Origin: an uncultured Geobacter sp.
Lineage (GTDB): Bacteria; Desulfobacterota; Desulfuromonadia; Geobacterales; DSM-12255
Direction of reading: 5' to 3'
Assembly: GCA_937860145.1 (NCBI GenBank)
Contig: CALMBF010000164.1
Coordinates: 1 to 64,000, forward strand
Length of the DNA: 64,000 nt
The position numbers and the translations under genes were made by a program. Positions 1-8,703 of this stretch are shown here, one piece after another (the first letter of the stretch is position 1; each line of letters starts with the position of its first letter). The notes under the pieces are model-generated. The model had not been told where the DNA came from and ran no database searches. It saw only the letters and a program-made list of their open reading frames with translations.

Positions 1-804
1 CTCCCCTACTACGAGGGGAAGCGGGGCGGGAACAATTACGATGACACCGGCATGGCCTATTTTGACGGCACCCGGTGGCACCATGTCTGGTGCAATGCCA
101 ACGAGGCCTTCATCCTCGGCGACCGGCAGGACCGCAAGGTCGAACCCCATGCCTGGGAATTTCACGGCAGCAGGGTGGTCGAGGCGGATGCCGCCCATAT
201 TCTGATATCCAGTTCGCACCGGATCCGCCATGAGACGACCACTCTGGACATCGAGCGGTTCGCCCTGTTCCAGGCAGGGAAACCCTATTTCATCCTGGCC
301 CAGCGGGTCCGCAACAGCGGCCCGGCGGCGGCACGCTACTCGTGGGTCTACGGGGACGAGCCATGGGTCGGCAGTTACGGGACGAGCGGCGGCAACGTGG
401 GGTGGAGCAGGGGGAGGTTCCATTACTACGAGGGGAAGGTCGATACCGCCGCGAGCGACTTTGCCGGGATGGCCGACCTGGGGAACCCCGTTGCCGGGGA
501 GGTCCCCGGTGCCTACAGCGGCATGGCGAATTTTATCCAGTGGCTCGGTACCAGGCCCCCCACCTTCGTCTACTTTGCCAACCAGCTCGGCAGGTTTGCC
601 GAGGAGGGGCAGAAGGTCCCCCTTGCCAGCACGACGAACCGCTGCATCGGCCTGGAGTGGTGGCCTGAGCCCCTCCCCCCCGGTGGTGAGCATGTTTACC
701 TCCTTGCCATCGGCATGGCGGAGCGTGGGGGAGACGGCAAGCCGGTGAAACCGCCGGTCCAGATCGAGGGGGACGCCTTGGCCCGGGCTCTTGCGGCCCG
801 CTAG
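1..804 (+). CDS. C-terminal part of an unrecognised protein (5' truncated)
   Basis: The reading frame is open from the first base and ends with TAG at 802-804. The internal ATG at 52 is therefore probably not the real start, and the gene begins outside the window. The 267 visible residues are rich in Trp, Tyr and Gly, with no transmembrane segment or recognised catalytic motif. The texture (WHHVW, SWVYGDEPWVGSYG, GLEWWPEPLPPGGEH) looks like an all-beta protein, perhaps carbohydrate-related, but this is only an impression. It converges with the leftward gene ending at 811, six bases away, with no obvious terminator between them. I do not recognise the family. Confidence 0.75.
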   Translation, partial: LPYYEGKRGGNNYDDTGMAYFDGTRWHHVWCNANEAFILGDRQDRKVEPHAWEFHGSRVVEADAAHILISSSHRIRHETTTLDIERFALFQAGKPYFILAQRVRNSGPAAARYSWVYGDEPWVGSYGTSGGNVGWSRGRFHYYEGKVDTAASDFAGMADLGNPVAGEVPGAYSGMANFIQWLGTRPPTFVYFANQLGRFAEEGQKVPLASTTNRCIGLEWWPEPLPPGGEHVYLLAIGMAERGGDGKPVKPPVQIEGDALARALAAR

Positions 805-810
805 CATCAC

Positions 811-2394
811 TCACTCGATCAGGTTGCGGGCGGCGAGGTACTCCACGAGGGGCCAGTTGTCCGTGTTGAGGGGGACAGGGGCCTTGGCGGCAAAATCCTT
901 CATCTTGGCGGCATCGGAGATGAATTCAAGGTCGGCGGTCCTGCCGGGGCTGTAGGCTTCGATCCGTCTCACGATCTCCGCGGGAGGGGTGTCAAGCGGC
1001 TGCAGGGAGGCGACGAGAAACGGGATATCGAGGATGCGCCAGCTGTAGCAGTAGGGGAAGACGGAAACAAAGGTCTTGACGACAATGTCCGATCCTTTTT
1101 CCTTCAGCAGGTAGGTGGGGAGGAACATGCCGAAGATGCCGTTTTTCCCCATCCGTGATTTCACGATGGTGAAGTATTCCCGGGTGAAGAGAAACCCGGA
1201 GGATTCGTCCGTCGGGTCGGTTGCCTGGGAGGAGATGATGTCGTAGCTGACATCGTTGAGGTACAGGTACTTGCGGGCATCGGCGACAATGAAACTGACT
1301 CGCCGGTCCTGGAATATCCCGGGGAAGAAATAGCGGCGCGATGCCTCGATCACCCCCCTGTTGATCTCTACCACGTCGATGTTCTGCAGCCCCTTTTCCC
1401 TGCTGGCAGCCATGACGGTCTCACCGGTACCGAGTCCGATCTTGAGATAGCTCTTTGCCTCCGGCCGGTAGGCGAGCAGCAGGAACGACATCAGTTCCGG
1501 CGAAGGGTTCCCCACCGGGTCCGGCGATGCACCCTCCGGTTTCCCCCTAATGGTAAGACCATAGTGGTCAGTTGCCGTGACTCCCTGAGTGATTACCACC
1601 GTCCCCTCGGGATCGTCCTTTCTCCAGACAACCCTGAAAAATTCGGCTCCCTTGCGGAACCCCTCGTAGGAGGGGGTCCTGTTGGCGTTGTACAGGTTGA
1701 AGTAGTAGTCCCTCGGCGGCAGGGATGCGTGGGTTGCCGTGGCGAGCAGGAGCACGGCCAGTGCGGTGGCCTTTTCCCTTTTTCTGGCAAGGACGACGAC
1801 CGCCGCGAGAAAGTTGCAGAGGGAGGCGATGTAGAGGGTATTGTTCAACCCCAGGAGGGGGATGGTGACGAAGCCGGCCAGGACGGCACCGACGACCGAG
1901 CCGATGGTGTTGAAGGCATAGAGCCTGCCGGAATCCACGGAAACGTTCTCGATGGAGGTGACATAGCCGGCCATGGCCAGGGGGAAGGTCATCCCCATCA
2001 TGATGGTGGGGATCAGGAGCAGGACGAAAATGGTCACAAACTGGGTCAGGAGGAAAAGGGTCGGCATCCCCTTGAAGGAATAGTAGAGCAGGGCGAACAC
2101 CGGGGAGAGCCGATCGATGCAGGCGCTCATGATGACGCTGGTCAGGCAGAGGGCAATCTGGATGTGGCCGAAGGTGGCGGCAGGGTCGCGCCGTTTGGCG
2201 ACTCTGCCACCGGCCAGTGACCCGATGGCGAGGCCGGACATGAACGAGGCGAGGACGGTGGAGAGGGCATAGCCGGTGCTGCCGAATATCAGGGCGAGCT
2301 CCTTCGTCCAGAGCTCCTCGTAGATGAGTGCAGCCATGCCGGAGATGAAAAAGCCGACGACGAAAGGTGATTTTTTCACGGGAGTATCTCTCAT
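811..2394 (-). CDS. Membrane-anchored spermidine-synthase-like protein (fused MFS/spermidine synthase family)
   Basis: The 527-residue protein has about seven hydrophobic segments in residues 10-222, then a soluble Rossmann-type domain. That domain carries the SAM-binding signature GLGTGET (about 320-326), an acidic VVEIN strand end (about 341-345) and ADARKYL (about 371-377), as in polyamine aminopropyltransferases. The family's catalytic Asp, the first D of D-x-x-D-P, appears replaced by Gln in the sequence SSQATDPT (about 388-395). A true aminopropyl transfer is therefore doubtful. Fused membrane/spermidine-synthase-like proteins are common and mostly uncharacterised. It is the last gene of a leftward cluster with the TMTC-like and SGNH proteins, 56 bp after the former, suggesting a cell-envelope role. 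Confidence 0.8.
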   Translation of the reverse strand: MRDTPVKKSPFVVGFFISGMAALIYEELWTKELALIFGSTGYALSTVLASFMSGLAIGSLAGGRVAKRRDPAATFGHIQIALCLTSVIMSACIDRLSPVFALLYYSFKGMPTLFLLTQFVTIFVLLLIPTIMMGMTFPLAMAGYVTSIENVSVDSGRLYAFNTIGSVVGAVLAGFVTIPLLGLNNTLYIASLCNFLAAVVVLARKREKATALAVLLLATATHASLPPRDYYFNLYNANRTPSYEGFRKGAEFFRVVWRKDDPEGTVVITQGVTATDHYGLTIRGKPEGASPDPVGNPSPELMSFLLLAYRPEAKSYLKIGLGTGETVMAASREKGLQNIDVVEINRGVIEASRRYFFPGIFQDRRVSFIVADARKYLYLNDVSYDIISSQATDPTDESSGFLFTREYFTIVKSRMGKNGIFGMFLPTYLLKEKGSDIVVKTFVSVFPYCYSWRILDIPFLVASLQPLDTPPAEIVRRIEAYSPGRTADLEFISDAAKMKDFAAKAPVPLNTDNWPLVEYLAARNLIE

Positions 2395-2450
2395 TAAAGT
2401 GTGGGGCCACTCTAGCGGAAAATGCCGGTTTTGACAATAAACATGGTTAC

Positions 2451-4235
2451 TTACTTGCCGGAAAGTCTTCGGGATAGTGCAAGTTCCCGGTCGGCGGCTG
2501 CCAGCTCCCCGCGGTCCCGGTATATCAGCGAGGCGTTGTAGTGGGCCGCCTGGCTGTCGGGTGCAAGTGTGATCGCCCTGAGGAAGAGGGCGAGAGCCTC
2601 ACCGGTCTTCCCGTCCCCCGCCAGCAGGATCCCCCGGTCCAGCAGCGCCGGTACGAAGTCCGGCTTGAGCAGCAGTGCCGACCTGAACTTCTGCCCCGCT
2701 CCCCGGTGGTCCCCGGTGGCGAGCAGTTGCTCACCCTCCCGGCAGAGCTGGCCGGCCCGCTCCTCCAGCATCCGGTCGATGTCGGGGAAGATCTCGCGGG
2801 CCATGGCGAATTCTGCCCCGGCGGCCCGGGCATCCCCGGCCGCCTCGTGGATCCTGCCCAGGATCACGTGGGCCTGGGGGTTGCCGGGGAAGGTGGCATT
2901 GAGTTTTTTCAGCACGGCCCCGGCCTTGCGGTGGTCCCCTGCCTCAAAACTGATCGCTGCCAGGGCGAAAAGCGACTCCGGGGTGTACTCCTGCCGGCGG
3001 TAGCACTCGTCCAGGTACCTCAGGGCCTGCTCCGAGTCGCCGCTGTTGTAGTAGTACATCCCCAGGTTCTGGTAGCCGATCCCCCTGTCGGGGGCATCGG
3101 CGATCATCCTGGTGTACAGGGTGAGGTCGCTGCGCCAGATGCCGCCGCGCTCCAGGCCGATGACACCGTAGCAGAGGATGAGCAGTGCCAGCAGCCACGG
3201 GGAAAAGCTCTTTCCGTAGCGGTGCAGGAGCCAGGCGAGGGCGAGGCTGAACGCCAGAAGGGCGGGGTAGGCATGCCGGTCGGCCAGGTTGGCGGTGCCG
3301 ATGGGGACGATGTTCAGCACCGGGAGCAGAAAAAGCAGCCCCATGCCGGCGGCGAAGAGGATCAGCGGGTCGCGGCGCAACAGGAAGACCCCGCCGGCGA
3401 CGAACGACAGAAGCAGGAGGGAGATGCCAAGGGCGGAGCCGCTGACGGTGTAGATCGTCTTCAGGTTGAGGGGGACGATGAAGTTGACGAGGTAGGTGGC
3501 GAGTATCTCCGGCATGATGGTCAGCGCTTTGGTGCCCTGCAGTTCCCTGAGCAGGCTGCCGCTGACCACCAGGGAGCGGAGCAGCAGGTATGCGGCAGCG
3601 AGCAGGCCGAACGGGAGGTAGGTTCGCAGGGGGGGGCGCTTCCCGATACCAAGCCTGTCGTGGAGCAGCAGCACCAGGGGGAGGAGGAGGGCGAACTCCT
3701 TGGAGAGAAGGGCCAGGGCAAAGCAGAGCGCTGCCCGGGTGCGCCGTTCCTGCAGGTGGCTGATGAAGGCCTGGGTCATGAACAGGGTGCAGAGCAGGGT
3801 ATTCCTGCCGCCGGCATGGAAATTCACCGCTTCGGCGGCGACCGGATGGGCGGCGAAGATGAGGGCGGCGAAGAGGGCCGGCCGGTCATCGTTGCAGAGC
3901 AGCCTGACGAGGCGGTAGAGGCCGATACTTATCAGCAGGTGGAGGAGGATGTTGGTCAGGGTGAAACCCATCGCCCGGTCACCCCAGATGGTCCGGTCGA
4001 GCAGGAAGGAGAGGTAGGTGAGGGGGCGGTAGTAGCCGGTAGTGAGGCCGGGGAAGGTGTCCTCGCTCAGGAGCAGGCGCGGCAATGCCCGGATATCGGC
4101 AAGGAGTGGGTTGGCGACGATGATCTGGTGGTCGTCCCAGACGAACCCGTTCCGCAGGGAGGCCCCGTAGAGAACGGCGATGGCTGCCGTGACCAGCAGC
4201 AGGTGCAGCGGCCGTATCCAGGTGAGCCTGTTCAT
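2451..4235 (-). CDS. TMTC-like GT-C membrane protein with C-terminal TPR repeats
   Basis: The 594-residue protein has about ten hydrophobic segments in residues 10-370, followed by a helical-repeat region (about 385-590) with recognisable tetratricopeptide units, for example Y-Q-N-L-G-M-Y-Y-Y-N-S-G-D. The first periplasmic loop holds the double-Asp motif VWDDHQI (residues 32-38) and later YYRPLTYL. Both match GT-C fold glycosyltransferases such as the TMTC proteins, which use a polyprenyl-phosphate sugar donor to glycosylate exported proteins. The start overlaps the stop of the upstream SGNH gene in an ATGA junction (4232-4235), so the two are translationally coupled. The acceptor and the sugar cannot be told from sequence. 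Confidence 0.82.
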   Translation of the reverse strand: MNRLTWIRPLHLLLVTAAIAVLYGASLRNGFVWDDHQIIVANPLLADIRALPRLLLSEDTFPGLTTGYYRPLTYLSFLLDRTIWGDRAMGFTLTNILLHLLISIGLYRLVRLLCNDDRPALFAALIFAAHPVAAEAVNFHAGGRNTLLCTLFMTQAFISHLQERRTRAALCFALALLSKEFALLLPLVLLLHDRLGIGKRPPLRTYLPFGLLAAAYLLLRSLVVSGSLLRELQGTKALTIMPEILATYLVNFIVPLNLKTIYTVSGSALGISLLLLSFVAGGVFLLRRDPLILFAAGMGLLFLLPVLNIVPIGTANLADRHAYPALLAFSLALAWLLHRYGKSFSPWLLALLILCYGVIGLERGGIWRSDLTLYTRMIADAPDRGIGYQNLGMYYYNSGDSEQALRYLDECYRRQEYTPESLFALAAISFEAGDHRKAGAVLKKLNATFPGNPQAHVILGRIHEAAGDARAAGAEFAMAREIFPDIDRMLEERAGQLCREGEQLLATGDHRGAGQKFRSALLLKPDFVPALLDRGILLAGDGKTGEALALFLRAITLAPDSQAAHYNASLIYRDRGELAAADRELALSRRLSGK

Positions 4236-5443
4236 TGACTCTTCGGCCTCTGCTGCAGCCGGTCGGTGATCGCCCGGGCCAGCAGCAGGTGCCCTTCCCG
4301 GTTGAAGTGAATATCCATGGGGCTGCTGTTGTAGCAGCGCACCCCCTCGGCCTGCCTGGCCCGTACCGGCTCCAGCAGGTCGATGTAGTCGATCCCGGTG
4401 CGGCGGCGGATGGCACCGAGTGCGGCGCCGATCTCATCGTTCTGCTTGACTGCGTCCGGCAGGGTGGAACTGTAGGTCACCCGGCCGTTGGCTCCGTTCT
4501 CCTTGACCGGGATGTTGACCAGGAGAAAGGCAGTCCCCCGCTTGCCGGTCTCCTTCTTCAGGTCGCTCAACAGCCTCTCCAGCAGGGCGTTGATGGTCTT
4601 TTCGTCCCGGTGCTGCATCATCTCCATGTTCTGCAGTCCCCTGCCGTACTCGTCACCGAGACCACTGGCGACGATGAAGCGGCGGAGCGCCGGTACGGAG
4701 TTCAACCGGCCGGCGATAAACGGATAGGTATGGGTATGGCGGCGGAGGAATTTCTTCAGCCTGCCGAAGAGGGTGGTGGGGTTGCCGTACATCTTCCGTT
4801 CCGTCTCGGCGGTGCGGGGGACCGGCACGTTCCAGAACGTCAGGCCGCCATCATCGAGGGTGGCGCACGGTTTGGGGTAGCCGTAGCTGAGGGAGGTGGC
4901 GATCTCGTTGTAATCGTTGGCGTAGAAGGCGAGCACCACCAGGTCGGGGTTGTACTTGTGCCCCTCCTCGTTGTAGAGGAGGAACTCCTGGTCGGTTCCG
5001 TAGCCCGACACCCCCATGTTGATGACCTCGATGCCCGGATGCTCTTGTTCTATGATCGTGGAGAACATGTCCCGTTCCTCGACACCGAAGCCCCAGGCGA
5101 AGGAGTCTCCCAGGGCAAGGACCCGCGTTTTCCCGGCGGCTTTTTCGTAGGGATGGTCATCGTCCCGGAACCCGTTGGCGTTATGTCTCACATGGAACGA
5201 GGTGTTTGCGTCGATCCGGACGATGTCATCATAACCCGGTTTGTTGCGCCAGCCGAATACCGGGTCGTACTGGCAGAAAAAGCTCTGGATGTGGAAAAAG
5301 GGACGGGCCACGACTTTGCTGGGGTGGAACAGGGCCAGGCCCGTTTCGCACACCAGCAGGGCGGCTGTGAGGGAGGCGGCAATCAGGGCGGAGTCGATGG
5401 CAATGGTGCCGAGTCGGGTCGTCGGTTTACGGATGAGACGCAT
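4232..5443 (-). CDS. Membrane-anchored SGNH/GDSL-family hydrolase
   Basis: The chosen start is ATG at 5443, preceded by AAAGGAC. A longer frame opening at 5500 lacks a ribosome site. The 403-residue product has an N-terminal hydrophobic anchor (about 14-40), the NxxGFRD element before the active site, the nucleophile block LGDSFAWGFG with Ser114, and a C-terminal D-x-H dyad within DIHFNREGH. Members of this family deacetylate or acetylate surface glycans or act as lipases. The anchored form next to a GT-C protein suggests a surface polysaccharide or glycoprotein substrate, which is inference. It is the first gene of the leftward cluster. Confidence 0.85.
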   Translation of the reverse strand: MRLIRKPTTRLGTIAIDSALIAASLTAALLVCETGLALFHPSKVVARPFFHIQSFFCQYDPVFGWRNKPGYDDIVRIDANTSFHVRHNANGFRDDDHPYEKAAGKTRVLALGDSFAWGFGVEERDMFSTIIEQEHPGIEVINMGVSGYGTDQEFLLYNEEGHKYNPDLVVLAFYANDYNEIATSLSYGYPKPCATLDDGGLTFWNVPVPRTAETERKMYGNPTTLFGRLKKFLRRHTHTYPFIAGRLNSVPALRRFIVASGLGDEYGRGLQNMEMMQHRDEKTINALLERLLSDLKKETGKRGTAFLLVNIPVKENGANGRVTYSSTLPDAVKQNDEIGAALGAIRRRTGIDYIDLLEPVRARQAEGVRCYNSSPMDIHFNREGHLLLARAITDRLQQRPKSQ

Positions 5444-5513
5444 GGCTGGGCAGGTCCTTTGACGTTGCAGAGGGGAAGCCAATGGCAACGAGTGCAACAA
5501 CGGTCAATCTAGT

Positions 5514-5543
5514 ATAATAGGCGAAAAGGGCGTCCGGCGACAA
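5514..5543 (-). promoter_or_regulatory. Candidate sigma-70 promoter for the SGNH/TMTC cluster
   Basis: On the minus strand TTGTCG (5543-5538) is followed after 18 bp by TATTAT (5519-5514), four and five matches to the -35 and -10 consensus. It lies about 70 bp upstream of the start at 5443 in the divergent intergenic region shared with the radical SAM gene. Confidence 0.5.
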
Positions 5544-5639
5544 CATATTATCACGGCGGTTTCGGGGTAACGCACGGTTGTTTCCAGGGAGGATTTATGC
5601 GATAGTTGCACAGTAACTGAACTCTTCCGGAGAGCATTC

Positions 5640-6968
5640 GTGAAACTGACGCTGGTATCCCCCCCCTTCGGCGAGAAGGGGCAGAAATCCAAGGGACTCC
5701 CCATCGCTCCGCCGGTCCTGGAGTACCTGGCCGGCCTGACACTGCAGGTCCGTCCCGGGGTTGACATCGCCCTGGTCGACGCCAACAAAGAGGTGTTCGA
5801 TCCGGAACTGGCCGATGCGGACCTGGTCGGCTTCACCGTCCTGACCCCCCAGGCCCCCTGGGTCTATCGCACCGCCGACCGGCTCAGGGCCATGGGGAAG
5901 CAGGTCGTGCTCGGCGGCATCCATGTCTCGGCCCTTCCCGACGAGGCGGCCCTCCATGCCGATGCCATCGTCCTCGGCGAGGCGGAGGAGATCTGGGGCG
6001 AGCTTCTGGATGACGCCGCCCGCAGGAGCCTCAAGCCGGTCTACCGGGGGGGATTCCCCGAGCTTATGGGGCTCCCCCGGCCGGTCACCACCCTCTGGAA
6101 GACGAACTACGTCTACGGCTACTTCCAGACCTCCCGGGGCTGCCCCCACCGCTGTACCTTCTGCTCCGTGCACGAGTTCTTCGGCGGCCGGGTGAGGACC
6201 AGGCCCATCGACGAGGTCGTTGCGGAGATCGCCGAGAGCAAGCGGCGGCTCTTCTGGGGGATCGACGACAACGTCTGGGGGGTCAATGTGAACTACACCA
6301 TCGACCTCTACCGGGAGATGGGGAACACCCTGCGGGGGAAGTCGTGGTTCGGGTCCGGGGACCTGGTCTCCGTCGATCACCCCCGGTCTGAGGAACTGCT
6401 CACCAATGCCCGGCGGGCGGGGCTCACGGCGGTGCTGGTAGGGTGGGAATCCAACAATATCGGCAGCCTGGAGGAGTACAAGGCCACCAGCAAGCAGGGG
6501 CGGCAGCGGCGGGATGCCATTAAAAAGATCCGCGACCACGGCATCGAGGTGATGCTCTTCATGATGATCGGCGGCCGCCAGGACCGGCGGGAGGATTACG
6601 AGGGGATCCTCAAACTGTGCGACGAGCTGAAGGTCTCCGCTCACCCGGTGATGACCACCCCGTTCCCCGGAACCGAACTGTATGAGATCTACCGGCCCCA
6701 CCTCCTCCCCGGCCTTGACTGGGACATGTTCGACGGCAACCATGCGGTCTTCACCCATGACGATCCGGCCATGAGCGTGGAGTTCCGTGAGGATGCCATC
6801 GTCAGGCTCCGGGCTGAACTGTTTACCCTGCCCCGTATCCTCTCCCGCATCCCCCAGATCTCCTGGCGGGGGTTCCCCATGTCCCACATAACGTCGTGGA
6901 TGATCCAGTATCCCCAGGGGCGTGCCTTCAAGCAGTTTGCCCGGGAGCGTGCCCTACTGGGCACGTAG
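5640..6968 (+). CDS. B12-binding-domain radical SAM protein
   Basis: The gene starts with GTG at 5640 after GGAGAG. The 442-residue product has an N-terminal cobalamin-binding-type Rossmann domain (about 1-130, with DLVGFTVLTPQAPW and LGGIHVSALPDEA), lacking the classic DxHxxG histidine. A radical SAM domain follows, with the [4Fe-4S] cysteines C168-x3-C172-x2-C175 in RGCPHRCTFC. This architecture is shared by B12-dependent methylases and cyclases such as BchE and the HpnJ/HpnP-type enzymes. The substrate is unknown and no biosynthetic partner lies beside it. It is divergent from the SGNH cluster and convergent with the polyferredoxin gene. Confidence 0.9.
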   Translation: MKLTLVSPPFGEKGQKSKGLPIAPPVLEYLAGLTLQVRPGVDIALVDANKEVFDPELADADLVGFTVLTPQAPWVYRTADRLRAMGKQVVLGGIHVSALPDEAALHADAIVLGEAEEIWGELLDDAARRSLKPVYRGGFPELMGLPRPVTTLWKTNYVYGYFQTSRGCPHRCTFCSVHEFFGGRVRTRPIDEVVAEIAESKRRLFWGIDDNVWGVNVNYTIDLYREMGNTLRGKSWFGSGDLVSVDHPRSEELLTNARRAGLTAVLVGWESNNIGSLEEYKATSKQGRQRRDAIKKIRDHGIEVMLFMMIGGRQDRREDYEGILKLCDELKVSAHPVMTTPFPGTELYEIYRPHLLPGLDWDMFDGNHAVFTHDDPAMSVEFREDAIVRLRAELFTLPRILSRIPQISWRGFPMSHITSWMIQYPQGRAFKQFARERALLGT

Positions 6969-7017
6969 CTCGACCCACCCGCCCGTTTTTCTCAAGCGGA
7001 GCTTCCCCCGCTCTCCC

Positions 7018-8571
7018 TCATCGATAGGGATCCTCAGCCCCGGGGACGGCCGTGTCACCGGGCAGTGCAGCCGGCAGCGGTGCCCGGTCCCTGAGCGCAA
7101 ACACCTCGATCCCCGCCTTCCCCTCCAGGGGGCAGACGTTCTCGCAGATGCCGCAGCCGTTGCACAGCTCATCAACCACATAGGGGGCCTTCACGCTCAG
7201 CTTCTCCCCCCGGAACCCGCTCATGACGACCGTTTCGGAGCGGATTGCCTTCTGCGGGATCGGGCAGTGCTCCTCGCAGACGATGCAGTCGACCCGCTTG
7301 GCATAGGGGAGGCAGTGGTTCTTGTCGAAGACCGCCTTGCCGATCACCTCCCGCTTCTTGAGGTCCGGCGGCAGGTCGGGGATGGCCGCCGTGGGGCAGA
7401 CCTGGCCGCAGAGGGTGCAGTTGTACTCGCAGTACCCCAGGCGGGGGATGAGCACCGGCGTGTAGAGCCCCTCGACACCGGCCTGGGCGAGTGCCGGGTA
7501 GAGGGCGCTGCGGAGGCAGACCTTCATGCACTCGCCGCAACGGACGCATCGGTGCAGGAACTCCTCCTCGGTCCTCACCCCCGGCGGGCGGAGCAGGTGC
7601 GCCCTGGCTGCCGGGTCGCGGAACCGGAAGAGCCTGGCGAGGAAAAAGCCCGACAGGAGTCCGCCGAGAAGGACTCGCCGCTCCATGAGCGGTTTTTCCT
7701 CGCTGCGCAGCCCGAAGGAAAAACCGACCTTCCCCGTCGGGCAGGTGGCGACGCATGCCATGCAGGCCAGGCATTCCTCCTTCTGCATGAGCTCCCGGTC
7801 GAAGCCTGACGGGCAGGCGGCCGCGCAGCGGCGGCAGGAGGAGCAGGGGGCGTCGGGAGTCCGCACCAGCGGCGAGAAACGGGCCGCCATACCCAGCAGC
7901 GTCCCCAGGGGGCAGAGCCGCCGGCACCAGGTCCGCTCGCCGAAGCGTTCCAGGCAGATCACCAGCACCAGCAGGAGAAGGGAGGCAAACGCCAGGGGGT
8001 AGAGCGCCTCCCGGAAGGGGAGGAGATAGTCGTTCACCAGCCGGAAGCCGGGAGCCAGCAGGTCGCGCCCTTCCCCCATTATCCCGTAGAGCCCGCGCCA
8101 CCCTCCCCGCACCGTATCCCCCACCAGGGGGTGGAGGCAGAAGGTCAGCCCCCGCAGGAGGATGGCAATGGGGTCGAAGAGCCCGGCGATGTTGAGGTTG
8201 AAGAGGGCCGCCCCGAGGAGGGGGAGGAGCAGCCAGAACTTCACCCGGCCTGTCAGCCAGGAGGGGGGGACGGTTTTCCCGATCCTGCCGGTGACCAGGT
8301 CGAGCACTGTCCCCAGGGGGCAGAGCCAGCCGCAGAAGAATCGTCCCAGGAAGAGGGAGAAGAGGAGCACCAGGAGCCCGGGGAGGACGAGGGGGACGTA
8401 CCCCTTGGCTGCCAGCAGGGTGGTGACGGCCGTGAGGGGGTTGGCGCGGAAAAAGCCGTTCACCGCCGCGACGATCCGGTCGCTCCCCCGGTATTCGGTC
8501 ATGAGGAAGAGAACGAGGAAGAGGGCGAGGAAGATCAGCTGACTGATGCGGGCGGGGGTCGGTTTCTTCAT
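7018..8571 (-). CDS. NapH/NosR-like membrane polyferredoxin fused to a NapG/MauM-like ferredoxin
   Basis: The 517-residue protein has an N-terminal half with about five transmembrane segments and two FxCGWLCPLG / CRRLCPLG motifs of the NapH/CcoG/NosR family. Cluster-binding cysteine sets follow: SSCRRCAAAC, CLACMACVATCP, CVRCGECMKVC, CEYNCTLCGQVCP, CIVCEEHCP and CNGCGICENVCP. A hydrophobic stretch around residue 295 separates the NapH-like half from a second half resembling NapG/MauM. The protein probably passes electrons from the quinone pool or cytoplasm to a periplasmic acceptor. No nitrate or nitrous oxide reductase is nearby, so the partner is unknown. The start at 8571 has AGAGGT upstream. 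Confidence 0.85.
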   Translation of the reverse strand: MKKPTPARISQLIFLALFLVLFLMTEYRGSDRIVAAVNGFFRANPLTAVTTLLAAKGYVPLVLPGLLVLLFSLFLGRFFCGWLCPLGTVLDLVTGRIGKTVPPSWLTGRVKFWLLLPLLGAALFNLNIAGLFDPIAILLRGLTFCLHPLVGDTVRGGWRGLYGIMGEGRDLLAPGFRLVNDYLLPFREALYPLAFASLLLLVLVICLERFGERTWCRRLCPLGTLLGMAARFSPLVRTPDAPCSSCRRCAAACPSGFDRELMQKEECLACMACVATCPTGKVGFSFGLRSEEKPLMERRVLLGGLLSGFFLARLFRFRDPAARAHLLRPPGVRTEEEFLHRCVRCGECMKVCLRSALYPALAQAGVEGLYTPVLIPRLGYCEYNCTLCGQVCPTAAIPDLPPDLKKREVIGKAVFDKNHCLPYAKRVDCIVCEEHCPIPQKAIRSETVVMSGFRGEKLSVKAPYVVDELCNGCGICENVCPLEGKAGIEVFALRDRAPLPAALPGDTAVPGAEDPYR

Positions 8572-8703
8572 GGTGACGGTACCTCTGATTCGCCGTGACG
8601 GTTACAACGTGTGTCAGGCTTCGTTGCCACTTGCTGACTTAGAATGGTCCTCACGGCGGGATCGTTCGTACACCGTGCGAGGGGGGGACAGACTCCTAAC
8701 TCG

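Noticed and set aside
2541-5512. Two long plus-strand frames opposite the surface cluster
   Set aside because: Both are Gly/Glu/Val/Gln-rich antisense frames of well-supported genes and lack ribosome sites or motifs.
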